Assembly (NCBI GenBank): GCA_000818945.1 | Contig: KN805393.1 | Span: forward strand, 280,332 to 344,331 | Direction of reading: 5' to 3' | Origin: Schizochytrium sp. CCTCC M209059 | Taxonomy: Eukaryota > Sar > Bigyra > Thraustochytrida > Thraustochytriidae | DNA: 64,000 nucleotides | In this document: positions 30,101-41,600 of the stretch, in pieces | How the letters are laid out: each line of letters begins with the position of its first letter | How positions within the stretch are numbered: position 1 is the first letter of the stretch | Made by a program: the position numbers and the translations under genes | Notes under the pieces: model-generated | The model's input: the letters and a program-made list of their open reading frames with translations, nothing else | What the model was told of the DNA's origin: nothing | Databases searched by the model: none

Positions 30101-33100
30101 CTTCTTGAAAGTGCTCCTCGTCACAAGTCCGAATCACAATGAGAAGCTTGGAGAAATGAGGGGGCGTATGCAACGCAAGAGTGTTATAACTGCTGACTTT
30201 GGAAACCTCCACGAGGCAAACTTGGATGGAGTGGGGCCCGGGTCTGCCAGAACCATCAATCCAGTGATATACTTCAGATGCCCAGCGGTTCGCCGGGGAG
30301 AATGAGCTTCTCATGTGTCCTGAAACAGGCGGCACTGCCTCGAGACCCCCCTGAGTATCTCGAAAATGTTCCAGTGCAGGACGTAAACCAGGAAAGCTAA
30401 GAGACTCGATAATCTTGCGGTACGCTCGCCTGCTTCCAAGCTTGAGGTTTTTCTTGTGGTGAAAGAAACGATTCACCTTGAGGCAAATGAGGCCAGCCTC
30501 ATCCACAAGGTGGTTAAACTCGACGTCTTCCCAAAAAGTTTTCACAGGAAAGAATACGCCCTTTTCCACGGTGCTCTTAACGTTCAGGTAAATGAATGAA
30601 TACACCGAGTACGAGATCATGAACGGATGCTCCGACTCCATCTGGCGAGCTTGTGCATCTCGTCGAATGCCAATGAGGCCGTAATTCTGGGCGCCCCCGA
30701 TAAACTGATCCGTGTTTGTTGCTTGCGCCGTTGCGGCGGCTCGGGGCGCAGGTTTACCGCGAACTCGTGCCCGAGGCCACTCGTGCATGCGTCTCGAATG
30801 AAACTGCTCGGAGCGTTTCTGAACAATTGCCTCCACTCCTCTCATCACTGTTGCAAACGTGCAAGGTGCAGGACCTTGCCTGAGAGTCTGCAAGGGCACA
30901 CCATCATCAACGAGAGTTCGCTCATAGCAAACGTCCACATTGTCATCGAGGATCCACACCCAATTGAGCTTAAGCTGAGAGGCAGCGAGTTGGATGAAGA
31001 GTCGGGAAAAACCAATCCCTCCGCGGTCTGCAAATACGAACTCACCGGGTCGCTTTTTAGATGGCATTTTGGAAGGGAGCCCAAGCACGAGATGGGCCGA
31101 CCCGTACGCAGCGACATAATCATCGAACTGTTTTCCGCTGCGTACCACGATACATACCACCGTGCGTAGGCTGTCTCCGTCTTTAGGAATGGCACGGTCG
31201 TAGTCTAAAAGGGCGACGCCTGCGCGATTGTAAGATGGAACAAACACCCACCGAACAGAATGCGTCCCGTGAGACTTGCGCACTGTCCGTGTCGCCGTGT
31301 CCACACTGAGCAAAGATGTTTCCGGGCTGGAACCGTCGGCGCCCATGAACACCTCAGCCCCATTGACGTCCGCGCGCACCGCAAGACCGCAGAAACCGCT
31401 GTACGGCACAGACAGGCAGGCTCCCTCCCCAATGAAGCTCAAATCAGTCATGACATGATGCTTTGCGTTATAGACATTGTCAAACTGAGGCGTCACAGGC
31501 CGCGCAGCAACAGGTGCGTAGGCACTGTGCATTTGTGTGTGCTTCGAGCGCGTGACAACAATTGGATGAGACCGCACACCCACCTCAACATGAGTTGGAT
31601 GCTGTCCTCGAGCACCAGCGTCCCAGAGCATACTTTGCACGTATACCTTTGCAGCCCGAAGATGCTGCACGAAACGTTGCATCACAGAGATACCTTCCAA
31701 AGGCGGGCCCGGTTGGGTGTTGTTTTCTGCGAGCGCGCTGGACAGCTTGGAGACATTCTCATCTTGCAATTGTTCCGCAATCTTAACTTCCCATTCACCG
31801 GAGAAACGTCCGTCAAAGTTTACGCACGCGATCGCAATGTCGTGCCTCGAACAGCGCGAGTTCTCGAAAGGTTTATCGAATGCTGGGTTTGGGTCCAGCA
31901 TCCTGATCTTCGCCAAGCCTGCCTCACTTTGAATCGCTTCACCGTCTTCTGCGCGGAGATAATTCTTGTAATTCTTGAGCCACCTTTGCCCTTGCCCACA
32001 AGCTAAAATCAGCGCAAGAATGCGTTGCTGCATGACGGTCGGGTGATACTGGCCATTGTTCGGTTTGTTGTACTTAACACGCAACTGCGGAAACTTTGTA
32101 ACGACCAAATTGCCCCAGTATGGCAGCGTCCAAAGTTTCCTGGGTACGGACACCATGGGCGGAGGTGCCATCGGCACATCGAGCTCGATCACATCCTTTA
32201 AAAGGCGGATAAAGTGTAGGTATGTCCCTGTTTTACCCTGCTGGCACTGGGCCATGAGCAAGAGTCGGCGAGAATCTTGCCCGCCATTGTACGAGCTGTC
32301 GTAATGCAAGTTTCTTCCCGCTACAGGAATGCCCTCGTCGTCAGCTTCTTTCCCCTCTGCTGCGCCTGCCCCTTGTCTAACTCTTGTCGACGGAGCAACT
32401 GGCCGCTGTCTGCGGTAGGCGTCGAGGTCATGTAGAGGATTCGTGACGACAATATCACCATTGTCACTAAAACTCGCGCTCGGTACCGGGGGTCTTCTTC
32501 GACCTCGACCAGGCCCTGCGATGTAGTTGTCCAGTTGCCCAGGGATGCATTGATCGATGCGCCGCATTCCCCAGGTGCCACGATACTTATGCTCGATTGC
32601 CTTTTGTACTTGGTTGTTGAAGCGATCCTTGTTCATCAATACTGTTGGCAGCACGTGCACGTAGCGTTGCGCCGTCCAGATACCAAACCGAGACTGTGTG
32701 CCAGCATCTTTTGAAGTGAGTTGAAGAGCTCGAAGCAGCCCACTTCGAAGCTGGTGCTCAGAGTCGGCATGAAAGCGAACCTGCTTACCAGGGTCTAGCA
32801 CCGCGTAACTCCCGCCCTTTGCAAAGAAACGTTTCACGTCATTGTCTGCAAAGAAGGAAGAGAGATCCCGTTCGAGGGCTGTCCACTCCACATTGTCCGT
32901 ACCGTCGTCGTGAGCGGTTTTCATCACCTTGAAGCGCGCTATCGATGATTCGTCAGCATCAAGGCCTGGATACCGACACACGCGGCCGAATTCTTGCACA
33001 AATGTGGAGTATGTCTTTGATGAACGTAGACGAATGTCGAGAAAACGGAACGAGTGGGGAAACGTGTCACCCATTCGACCCTTCTCGCAGAGAATCACAA

Positions 33101-36100
33101 TCGCAGGTAAATTCTCGAGATCCTCGTACTTGGCTTCCTTTTGCACCGACTTGGGCTCGTGGCCCTTTTCTGCGGCTTCGAGCTCTTCACGAACCTTGGC
33201 CTCTGCAAAAGACGTGTTCACGCGGTCGACCAGAGTTTCAGGGTCCTCTGGTTTGTCACGTTGCAGACTTGGGTGCCGCAGGTCGCGCGTCAAGGTCCAG
33301 TCTTCAATTTGACTCAAGAGACTAGTCGCACCGCGTGAAGCCTCCTCCCTCCTGCCACCTCTACTTCTTCTCTTCGCATCATTTCCGCCCACATCTGCAA
33401 TAACGCTCAGCACACCGCCATGTTTCGCATCGGTGAGCTCGAGCTTTTTCAGCGCGCTGCGGAGACAGTCCTGAATCGACAAGTTCTCGTCAGTCTCGTA
33501 TACGCGAACGACTGCCATCCGACCAGTGTGATATTGCGGGTGCACGTCGAGCAGGTCATGGAGGAGACGGTCCGTTTCGTTGTACCATGTCTGAGACGTA
33601 TTCCCCTGCTCATCTGCATGATCTTCCATGTTGCGCTCTAGCTTTTCTGAGACAATGTATTGCCAGGCCAAGAGCCAGGCGCTCGCAATGTAAGTTTCGT
33701 GATCATTGCAGTCACGCCCCGGTGACGGAACCTTGTTCTGATTGTTCTCGTCCTCTTGGCGCAACAAGGCTTCGAGCGCGTCAACCCAGTCCTGGCCGAG
33801 ACGGACACGCAATGCTTCTTTCACTTCGTGCTCACGAAGCTCGCTCCATACCTCAGTGTACATTCGATTGAGAAGCACATCGATGACCGGCTGCACAGAT
33901 GCATCTTCCGTGCCATCAGCACTCTTGAAGCTGCCGACTTCCATAGATCGCCTGGGCGAGGCATTTGGCCAGAGCTTGGTCGCAAAACCGAGGTGTGTGG
34001 CAAATCTCTTCAGCAAGTTGTCGTCGCGAGCAAGCTCACGAATAATGTCCTTATTGAGTGGTTTGAAGATCGTTGTTCGTTCGTCATCCTTGGTGCCAGT
34101 GTTCCACATTTTAGGCAGGAAATCCACGCGATAAACAGCCAGAAAGACCAGTGACAAGAGGTAGTCGACCATAATAAAGTGCCCGTCATAAAGCGGTGTC
34201 GAGGTGGCCACCCTCGTACCTTTCTGCTTGCGCTTCGCATTGCTTCTTTTACCGAACGCAGCATCCATGTTGTCCTTCATCGTCTGGAAGGCTTCGTCTC
34301 GCAAGACGCGCTGGCGCCGACGAGGAAGGCAGTCGGGTGCGATATCTTGATGTACCTGGTCCGTATCGCAGAAAAGAGGGAGACTAGATGCTCGGAACAT
34401 ATACTTTGTCGGGCTTGCTGCATTCGCTTCTGTATTCTTCTCTGTTTCTGCCTTTTTACTTTTGTCTTTGTGAAAACCAAGCCAGAACATCAGGCCTGTA
34501 CCGGGCGCAAATGCATCGTCTTCAATCTGAATCGCACTCGGCAGTTCGAGTTTGACGTATCCCTTCGATGCTGAAAAGACAGGGCCGTCTCTGAAACCGG
34601 TCGTTGAGTTTTCCGCGAGAGCGATTGAAACCGCCTTCGTGAGCACTTGGCAATAAGCGCTGTACTCGTGCGTGGGAAAGCGAAAAACTTGACCATGAAG
34701 ACCACGTGGATTCACTTCTATCACGCGCTGCGCATCATCTTCTGTCCTGACCTTGAGACGGAGGGGTTCAACTTTTTCGGGGACAGCCCACGTTGCGGTT
34801 TCTACGTAGTAGTCCATACTTCTGTAAAGCGAGGTATCTCTGTGCCAGCAGACGACATTCTGTGGGGCAATACGAGACCTGCTTGTTAGAACGTTCTGTG
34901 GAGTGGCCGACACCAGCAAACGCAAGACATTCTCGCTTCTAAGGAACTCGTTATTAAGCAACCAGTCGTGCGCCCCGTGCTTCGTAGGCGCGTAGTGACA
35001 CTCGTCGGCAATGATGACAAGGAGGGTTCTTGGATCCCGCGCTTCGGCCTCCATCCACTTACGATGGTCCTGCATCACAATATGAGGGACCTTGGTGTGC
35101 TTGAGCACTCGACCGTTCTCGAGCATGGCCCGACGGACTCGATCTGCGGTTTGGGATTGGAGCGAGTTGAAATTGGGTGTCAGCACAACAAATGAAACCT
35201 TATCAAAGCGAGAGACCCAATCTGGCGTTTTTTGGCCAGGAAACAAAGCCCTTCCTGCCTTTTGAAAGAGTTCTTCTGCGACATCACGCTGCTCAGGGTA
35301 CGCGACGTCAGGCTGCGCCTCTCCGGGAGGTTGCAGAGCAATTCTCTCGCGATCGATTGCATTTTCGGGCAACGATATACATACGCAGAGGATCGACCGT
35401 TTCTCGCTCTCACTGAGCTTTTCGTCGCGCTCGGGGTCGTAGGCCATTCGCACGTCAGGGTGAGGGCGCTGGCGGAGCTTGAGTCCAAGGCGCGCAAGCG
35501 CACGAGCAAGCTGTTCCCAAGCTATATTCTTGCGTGTTTCTACAATGGCGTCACCATCGCCAAGGAGGAGCTCTCGAGCGACCTCCTGTCGGTCCATAAC
35601 TGCTTCTGGAAAAAGAGGCATGGTGAGCTCGAATTGACCCTCTTGCTCGTGAGCATCCCCAGTGCCACGCGTCACAAAATAAATTTGCACGGGCTGGTCT
35701 TCTCCCAACACATCTGTGTCGTCTTCATTTTCGTCTTCAATGTCTTCGGCCTCCTGGGCATTTCGACTTTGCTCAAGAAGTTCCCGGATGCGCCGGCGCT
35801 CATCGGGGTGGATCACAAGAATAATGCTTTCTATATCTTCCCCATCCATGTCAAGCAACACGATCACGCGAGTTCCCGAAGCCTCTGCTTCGTCGAGCTC
35901 GATTCTGAGCTCGTTTTGCAAGCTGTCGGACTTTCGGAGCTGCACGTAGGTCATGCTTCTTCTGCCGCTCCTTCGTAGCGGTTGAAGCGCGGATTCACTT
36001 TGAGAGGAAAGGCGTTTTTCAGCGAGATTAGCGAGCAGATTTCGAACATCGCTCAGCTCCGTAGGCACATTGAGAGAGGCATCGTTGTCGCTCACCAAGG

Positions 36101-36464
36101 GCCCGTCGCGGATGATTTCGTTCAAGCAGATACTGAGAATGTCGAGGCCCTCAATTATTTGCTTGATATTCCCCCAGTGAACCGTGTAGACTTTCTTGAG
36201 ACCATCAACATCCTCGAGGCCCCTAAGCGCGCCAGCGACCGTCGAGACCTCGTCGCCTGCAGTTGTCGCCGCGCCAAGGCCCTCCGGCAGCCAGCAAACA
36301 CGCAGAAGCTCGGTGAGCGCCGCAACCTCGAGGCTGCCTCTCCCGCCTTCACTCGCCAGCCTTAGCAGCGCCTCGGGGCTGTTATCCACCTCGTCCGCGA
36401 AGTCGTCCGCGCGCTGCGCGTTCACAACCAGCGCCAGCGGCGCGTCCTGTCTGCCTTTGCTCAT
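27139..36464 (-). CDS. Giant protein A: permuted SF2 helicase + TAGT-like glycosyltransferase (GREB1-like), frameshifted near C-terminus
   Basis: The frame is open from the ATG at 36464 to 27729 (2911 residues) with no introns. It has a conserved N-terminal domain (about 1-380), then SF2 helicase motifs in permuted order. A motif Ia-like VVLTPN lies near 426, the DECH box is at 487-490, SAT at 519-521, CEKGRMGDTFP near 1126-1136 and QEFGRVCRYPG at 1157-1167. The Walker A (QQGKTGT) comes last, with G1410-K1411-T1412. A glycosyltransferase-like domain (about 1735-2015) has SYNRAGVALLDY, WILDDNVDVCYE (D1840, D1841, D1844) and FWEDVEF. The order matches GREB1 (permuted helicase, then TAGT). The tail is acidic with about 500-bp repeats of a helical module. 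A net -1 shift at 27750-27774 (two bases missing, one extra compared with sister repeats) ends the frame. The next frame, 27732-27139, continues the module to a conserved-looking C-terminus. The gene is head-to-head with LRR-1. Confidence 0.85.
27569..29230. repeat. Tandem coding repeats of about 494-522 bp in giant gene A
   Basis: Three long copies are offset by 494 bp (27577 to 28071) and 522 bp (28071 to 28593). Each encodes an acidic linker, then the module starting LPPEVFRYAEEQL and ending in LRRRVLEA. Two further partial copies of the linker lie at about 29060-29225. Copies differ mainly in the length of CTT/CTC runs encoding glutamates. The leftmost long copy carries the indels that break the frame. 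Confidence 0.92.
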
Positions 36465-36911
36465 GGCCGTCTCCGCCTTTGGCTTTTGCTTCGACGTCGT
36501 AAGCCTGCGCTCTCTCTACCTCCAGCACGCGCAGCAGCTCGCGCGCGGTGCACAGCTCCTCCACGTCCGTCACGCACGACACTTCCCTTTCTTCTGGTGC
36601 TTGCTGCGGGGGATGCCTTGTGAGGACGTATAGCTCCTGCGGTTCTAAGTTGAGCGGTATAAGAAAGTACTTTGCCCCGAAGCAGGCCTGTTCCGACACA
36701 CAAGCTATCTGCGGGGCGCAACCGTGCTGGTGGTCCGCGACCGCGCCGCCCCTCTCCCCACACCTCCCCCCTCCCCAGCTCCTCGCACTCTGCACACCTT
36801 CTCGCAGGAGTCCTGCTCGAAAATTCGCCACAGTCAGCGAAGATCTTCGCCCACCGCGGAGCGCGTGCACGAGCACGAGTATGCGCGCGTGCGAGCCGGG
36901 CAGTCTCCGAA
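36465..36911. promoter_or_regulatory. Divergent promoter region of gene A and LRR-1
   Basis: 447 bp separate the two start codons of this head-to-head pair. A TATAAG element lies at about 36658-36663 and a CGACGTCG palindrome at 36492-36499. Shared regulation of the pair is an inference from the arrangement. Confidence 0.45.
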
Positions 36912-38330
36912 ATGGGCAGCTCCAGCAGCAAGAACGAGGCCGGCAGCGGCGGCGGCAGCGGCGGTCGCGCGGCAGGCGCGGCGGCAGCGGCGGGTCGTGA
37001 GGAGGGCCAAGGCGCTGCGCTCGGCCGCGCGGAGGAACCCGCGACGGAGTTCGCGGAGGCCTCCCTCGCGGAAAACGTGTGCCTGGCAGCGACTATTTTG
37101 CACTCGGCGCTCGCGGCCACGACGAGGCTCGACCTGCGCAGCGTCGCGCTTGGGGACAAGGGCCTGGAGATGCTTGAAGGCAACCTCTACGCGGCGGGAA
37201 ATCTCGAGCGGCTCGATCTCAGCGAGACGGGACTTGGGGACGAAGGCGCCGAGCGACTTGCTCGCATTATTATTGAGAGCACAAGGCTGTGCGAAACTCT
37301 CAGAGACTTGCGGCTGGCGGGCAATAATATTGGCGTGCGCGGAGCAGAAGCGCTTTCGAAGCTGATGTACCACAAGTGCGACTTCGAGATCATCGACCTC
37401 AGCAGCAACACATCGCTTTCAAATGACGGGGCCGCGGGGCTTTTTGAAACAGCAATGATTAGCCGGCCTTCCCAGCTCCGACTTGCGGGCTGCGACCTCT
37501 CAGACGATGTTCTCGATGCTATCGCAAAAGTAATCAGGTCACAACAGCATCCCTGGACAGATAAAGCTTTTGCTAAACTTTATGAGAAAAAGACCGGAGG
37601 GTTTCGTATTACCCCAAGCGGGAGTTTGCATCGAAAACTCGAAATTGACCTCACCGACAACTCCTTTTCAGCCCCAAAGCTCAACAATCTCGCACAGGCG
37701 GTAACCGCGCTCGAGAGGTTTTGTTCGATAAAAGTGACTCTTGTCGAGAGCACAGATGCAAGCGGGGTTCTCCAACCAGTCGCTCCTCGGAAAGTCCAAA
37801 GTCTGACAGATGTGATTAGAGGTCTCGAACGTCAGCAGATTACCGTGGAAGAGCCACTCTCCCATCGTGTCCCAAGCTGGGTCTCTGATCCATGGGCATC
37901 CAGCGTCGCTGACATCTTTGAGCAAGGCACTACATCAAGTGCTACTCTGAATAACCCATTACACATTAGTGTGGTCGAGGTCGCAAATGATGATGGTCTC
38001 ACTTCCCGGGCATTTCAGGTCGACAAACACCTACTGCGCGGAGATGTCCTCATTCTTTTTCGAGAAGAAGATCTTGATTCCATCAGAAAGAATGTACTTG
38101 CAACGCGCCGTCGATTCTCCGTGGAGGAAATTCCCTGTCACGAGCCACCTGAACGAGCCCTGTGCGCTTTGCTTTTACGAACCAATATGGCGACACCTAT
38201 CCTCAGTGCCAACTTGGCCGCCTTCCCGCCTAGTTTTGGAGCAGCGAATGACACACCTTCTTCATCGACATCCAAGCGTTTGGCAGAAACAGACACTCCA
38301 TGCAGATCACCGAAAAAGAAAAAAAACTGA
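36912..38330 (+). CDS. LRR-1: LRR protein with predicted N-myristoylation, paired with giant gene A
   Basis: This 472-residue single-exon protein begins MGSSSSK. Gly2 and Ser6 fit the N-myristoylation consensus, so membrane attachment is likely. A Gly/Ala-rich linker leads to about five ribonuclease-inhibitor-type LRRs (about 65-265), for example LDLSETGLGDEGAERLAR and LRLAGNNIGVRGAEAL. The C-terminal half contains a domain ending in LLRGDVLILFREEDLD and E-I-P-C-H, which recurs in LRR-2. A short basic tail (KKKKN) follows. It is a clear paralog of the gene at 56393-58327, and each sits head-to-head with a giant helicase-glycosyltransferase gene. LRRs usually bind protein partners, so a partner or regulator of protein A is a reasonable guess. 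No enzyme domain is visible. The ATG at 36912 is chosen because it creates the myristoylation motif and the upstream frame lacks a good start. Confidence 0.88.
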   Translation: MGSSSSKNEAGSGGGSGGRAAGAAAAAGREEGQGAALGRAEEPATEFAEASLAENVCLAATILHSALAATTRLDLRSVALGDKGLEMLEGNLYAAGNLERLDLSETGLGDEGAERLARIIIESTRLCETLRDLRLAGNNIGVRGAEALSKLMYHKCDFEIIDLSSNTSLSNDGAAGLFETAMISRPSQLRLAGCDLSDDVLDAIAKVIRSQQHPWTDKAFAKLYEKKTGGFRITPSGSLHRKLEIDLTDNSFSAPKLNNLAQAVTALERFCSIKVTLVESTDASGVLQPVAPRKVQSLTDVIRGLERQQITVEEPLSHRVPSWVSDPWASSVADIFEQGTTSSATLNNPLHISVVEVANDDGLTSRAFQVDKHLLRGDVLILFREEDLDSIRKNVLATRRRFSVEEIPCHEPPERALCALLLRTNMATPILSANLAAFPPSFGAANDTPSSSTSKRLAETDTPCRSPKKKKN

Positions 38331-38624
38331 CGGTCAACGGAGGAGAATACGAAATTGAGAATGGATGCGAAAGTAGGGAGAGCCGGAACATAATCGAAGT
38401 GTAGCAAACAAACACTTGGAAGGGATGCGGATATTTTGTATGTCATAACGAACACTCTTTGGCCTCGCATTTCTTGTAAGCACAATTTCAAGACCATATT
38501 GGAAAGTTTTAACCATACTAATTGTCATGATGCTTTACACGAATGCACTTTGGATTTCAGCATTCACTCAAACGGTGTAAGACGATTTATTGATTACTGC
38601 ATGAACATTTCAGTCCTATATAGT

Positions 38625-41600
38625 TTAGTTGCCCAGCTGAGAACGCCTATCATTAGATATGATGTATTCTCCGGCTGGTATGTATTCTCTCCACTTCCTC
38701 AAGTCCTTCATGAGCTTTTTGCGCTTCTCTGTTCCACCATAGGCGTCATCACCCACAGTGAAATCCCTCTTAAAGGCCGACGGTTGTCGCCTCTTGTCTA
38801 GACTCTTGCACTGATCATCCTCTAAACAGCGACTGCAAAACGTGTGGTCTTTATTACGTGGTTGATCACAGGAATCCGTGTCACAGAGATGAGCATTTTG
38901 CTCGATGTGCTTTTCGCAGTAGAACGTTTTCTTCCTCTCACTGAGCTTGATCTTGCGGTGGCACGTAAATACAGGTTCGCGACGGTCTTCAAGGGAGCTC
39001 GAATCGGGTTTGTCGTCCTCCAAAGTGGTCTCGGACCTTATGTGGCTTCGAAGCTCAGTAAATCTGCAGAGTTTCTTGCGGAAATCTTTGCACTTGAATA
39101 GCTCGCGCGGGTCCATGTGGTTTTTGCAAAAGGTATATTCTCTGTACGTATCAGCGTCACATTTCTCTCCGTTTTCAAGGACTTTGCTGCAAGTTGTCGA
39201 GCGGGTCACATCGGAGCGAGAAGTGGAGCTATTGTCACGGTGTGACACGATCGAAGCTTGCGCAGCCCAGCTGCCGTCTTCTTTGCTCGATGAACTTGCC
39301 CTCCTTTTCTCGGTCTGTTTTTCGTCCTCTTCACTTGACGAGCTTGCCCTTCTTTTCTTGGTCTGTTCTTCGCCCGATGCGGAATCGAAGCTTCTCTTGA
39401 AGGCACGCCGCTGCTGAAAGTCCTCCGGCGAAGCGAGAGAGTCCACGTTCATGCCAGGCGGCGATCCAAGGGACGAATCGCTCATACAATCGGCCATGTC
39501 TGTTGGAGACTGTAGAGATGACCTTTCCGCAGACCGCGAGGCATTGGATGCGAGAGACGCACTCCTCTTAAGCGGCGTGGTCGATACTTTGTCTTGAGGA
39601 CTTAGCTGAGAGCGAGAGCGTCTGAGAGCTGACGAGTCTGCCACAGGGGACTTGTCGGACAAACTACTGACGGAGTTGAGAGGCGATTTCTCCAAGCTTT
39701 GCCCGGATCGCACGTCGGTGTCAACAATTCCCGGTTGAATCGATCTCAAGCTTGAGTCTGACTCCGAGCGATGCGATGCCATTCTCTTGCGCTGTTGAAA
39801 GTCCTCTGGAGAAGCGAGAGAGCCCACGTTCATGCCAGGCGGCGATCCAAGGGACGAATCGCTCTTACAATCGGCCATGTTTGTTGGAGACTGTAGAGAC
39901 GACTTTTCCGCAGACAGCGAGGCATTGGATGCGAGAGACGCACTCCTCTTAAGCGGCGTGGTCGATGCTTTGTCTTGAGGACTTAACTGAGAGCGAGAGC
40001 GCCTAGGAGCTGACGAGTCTGCCACAGGAGACTTGTCGGGCAAACTACTGACGGAGTTGAGAGGCGATTTCTCCAAGCTTTGCCCGGATCGCACGTCGGT
40101 GTCAACAATTCCCGGTTGAATCGATCTCAAGCTTGAGTCTGACTCCGAGCGATGCGATGTCATTCTTCTGCCTCTTCCCGCTATTGAAGCCACAGACAAC
40201 GAAGATCTCCGCCGCTTACGCCGCGAGGAATCGTTTGTGCCGCAACCTGTATCGGTAGTTGACTCGTGTTGTTGAAATGTCTGCAGCTCGCTAGTGTTGA
40301 GAAGCAGGAGTCTCGCCAAGAGTGCATCCTCAGATCTGACCTCCTCGTGAAGGTGCAAAGTGCACTTGGGACGATCTTTGAGCTGAAAGAAACTCGTATC
40401 CTTCAGCGCACTCATTTCTTCAAAGTGTTTCTCGTCACTAGAACGCACGACAACAAGGACCTTTCCAACGTTCTCGGGTGCATACAAAGCCAATGTGTTC
40501 AAGGTGTTGCAATCCGAAGCTTCCAATAGGCACACATGAAGGGTTCCGCCCTCCTGCGAAGCAATCCAGCTGCGTGTTTCACTCGCCCAGCAGTTAGCTG
40601 CGGAAAAATGCTTTGGCACCAGCTTTGAGACGGCTTGCGTGGCCAAAAGCGTGCCGTGCTCGTCTCTAAAATGCTCAAGCGCAGCTTCAAGACTGGGGTA
40701 GCGTAGCGACGGAACAAATTTGCGCGCAGGTACCTTTCTGCCAGGCTGCAGATTTCTCTGGTGAATGAAAAAGCGATTTGTTCGCAGGCAGACAAGTCCT
40801 GTCTCGTCGATCAAATGGCCAAACTCCACGTTCTCCCAGTGCTGCTTCGCGGGGAAAAGAGCTCCAGTCTGAACCGTGCGTGCGACATTGAGGTAAAGGA
40901 AAGATTTCACCATTCCAGAAACCTGAAATGGAGGTTCGTCCTCAGATATTTGACCATTACGAGGAAAAGGGCGAATTCCAATCAGCCCGTACTGGTCTGA
41001 GCCACCCGTCCATTCTGCTTTGGTACTTGCACTCTCGTTGGCCATCGGTGGAGAGCTCTCGCGTCGAATAACTGGCTCGCTTGGCGGCCAGTTTGCCATG
41101 CGCTTCTTCTCTGTGTTGACTGCAAACGCGGTGCTTTCCCCATGCACGATGTCCTCAACCCCCCTCATCACTGCTGAAAAGGTACAAGGCTTTGGTATTT
41201 TTGGTTGAGCCAAGGCCGTAGGACTTTTGTCAGCATCAGCATCATCATTGTCCACGAGGTCTCGCTGAAAGCAGACGTCGACATCGTCATCAAGAATCCA
41301 AACCCATGGCAGGTCGAGATCGTTCGCAACGAGTTGGACAAAGAGCCGCGCAAAACCAAACGCGCCATTTTCCAGGTGCGAAACATTCTCTTCTAGTCGA
41401 CTTGGCAACGTTAAGCGAGATGGGAGACTCAGGACGAGATGTGCAGACCCATATGATGCGACGTATTCCTCGAATTGTCGGCCACTGCGAACTACAATGC
41501 AGATAACGGTAGGTTTAATGTCGTCGTTGCGCGGAATGGCATGTTCATAGTCCAACAGCGCAACTCCAGCGCGATCAAAGGAGGGAACAAAGACCCAGCG

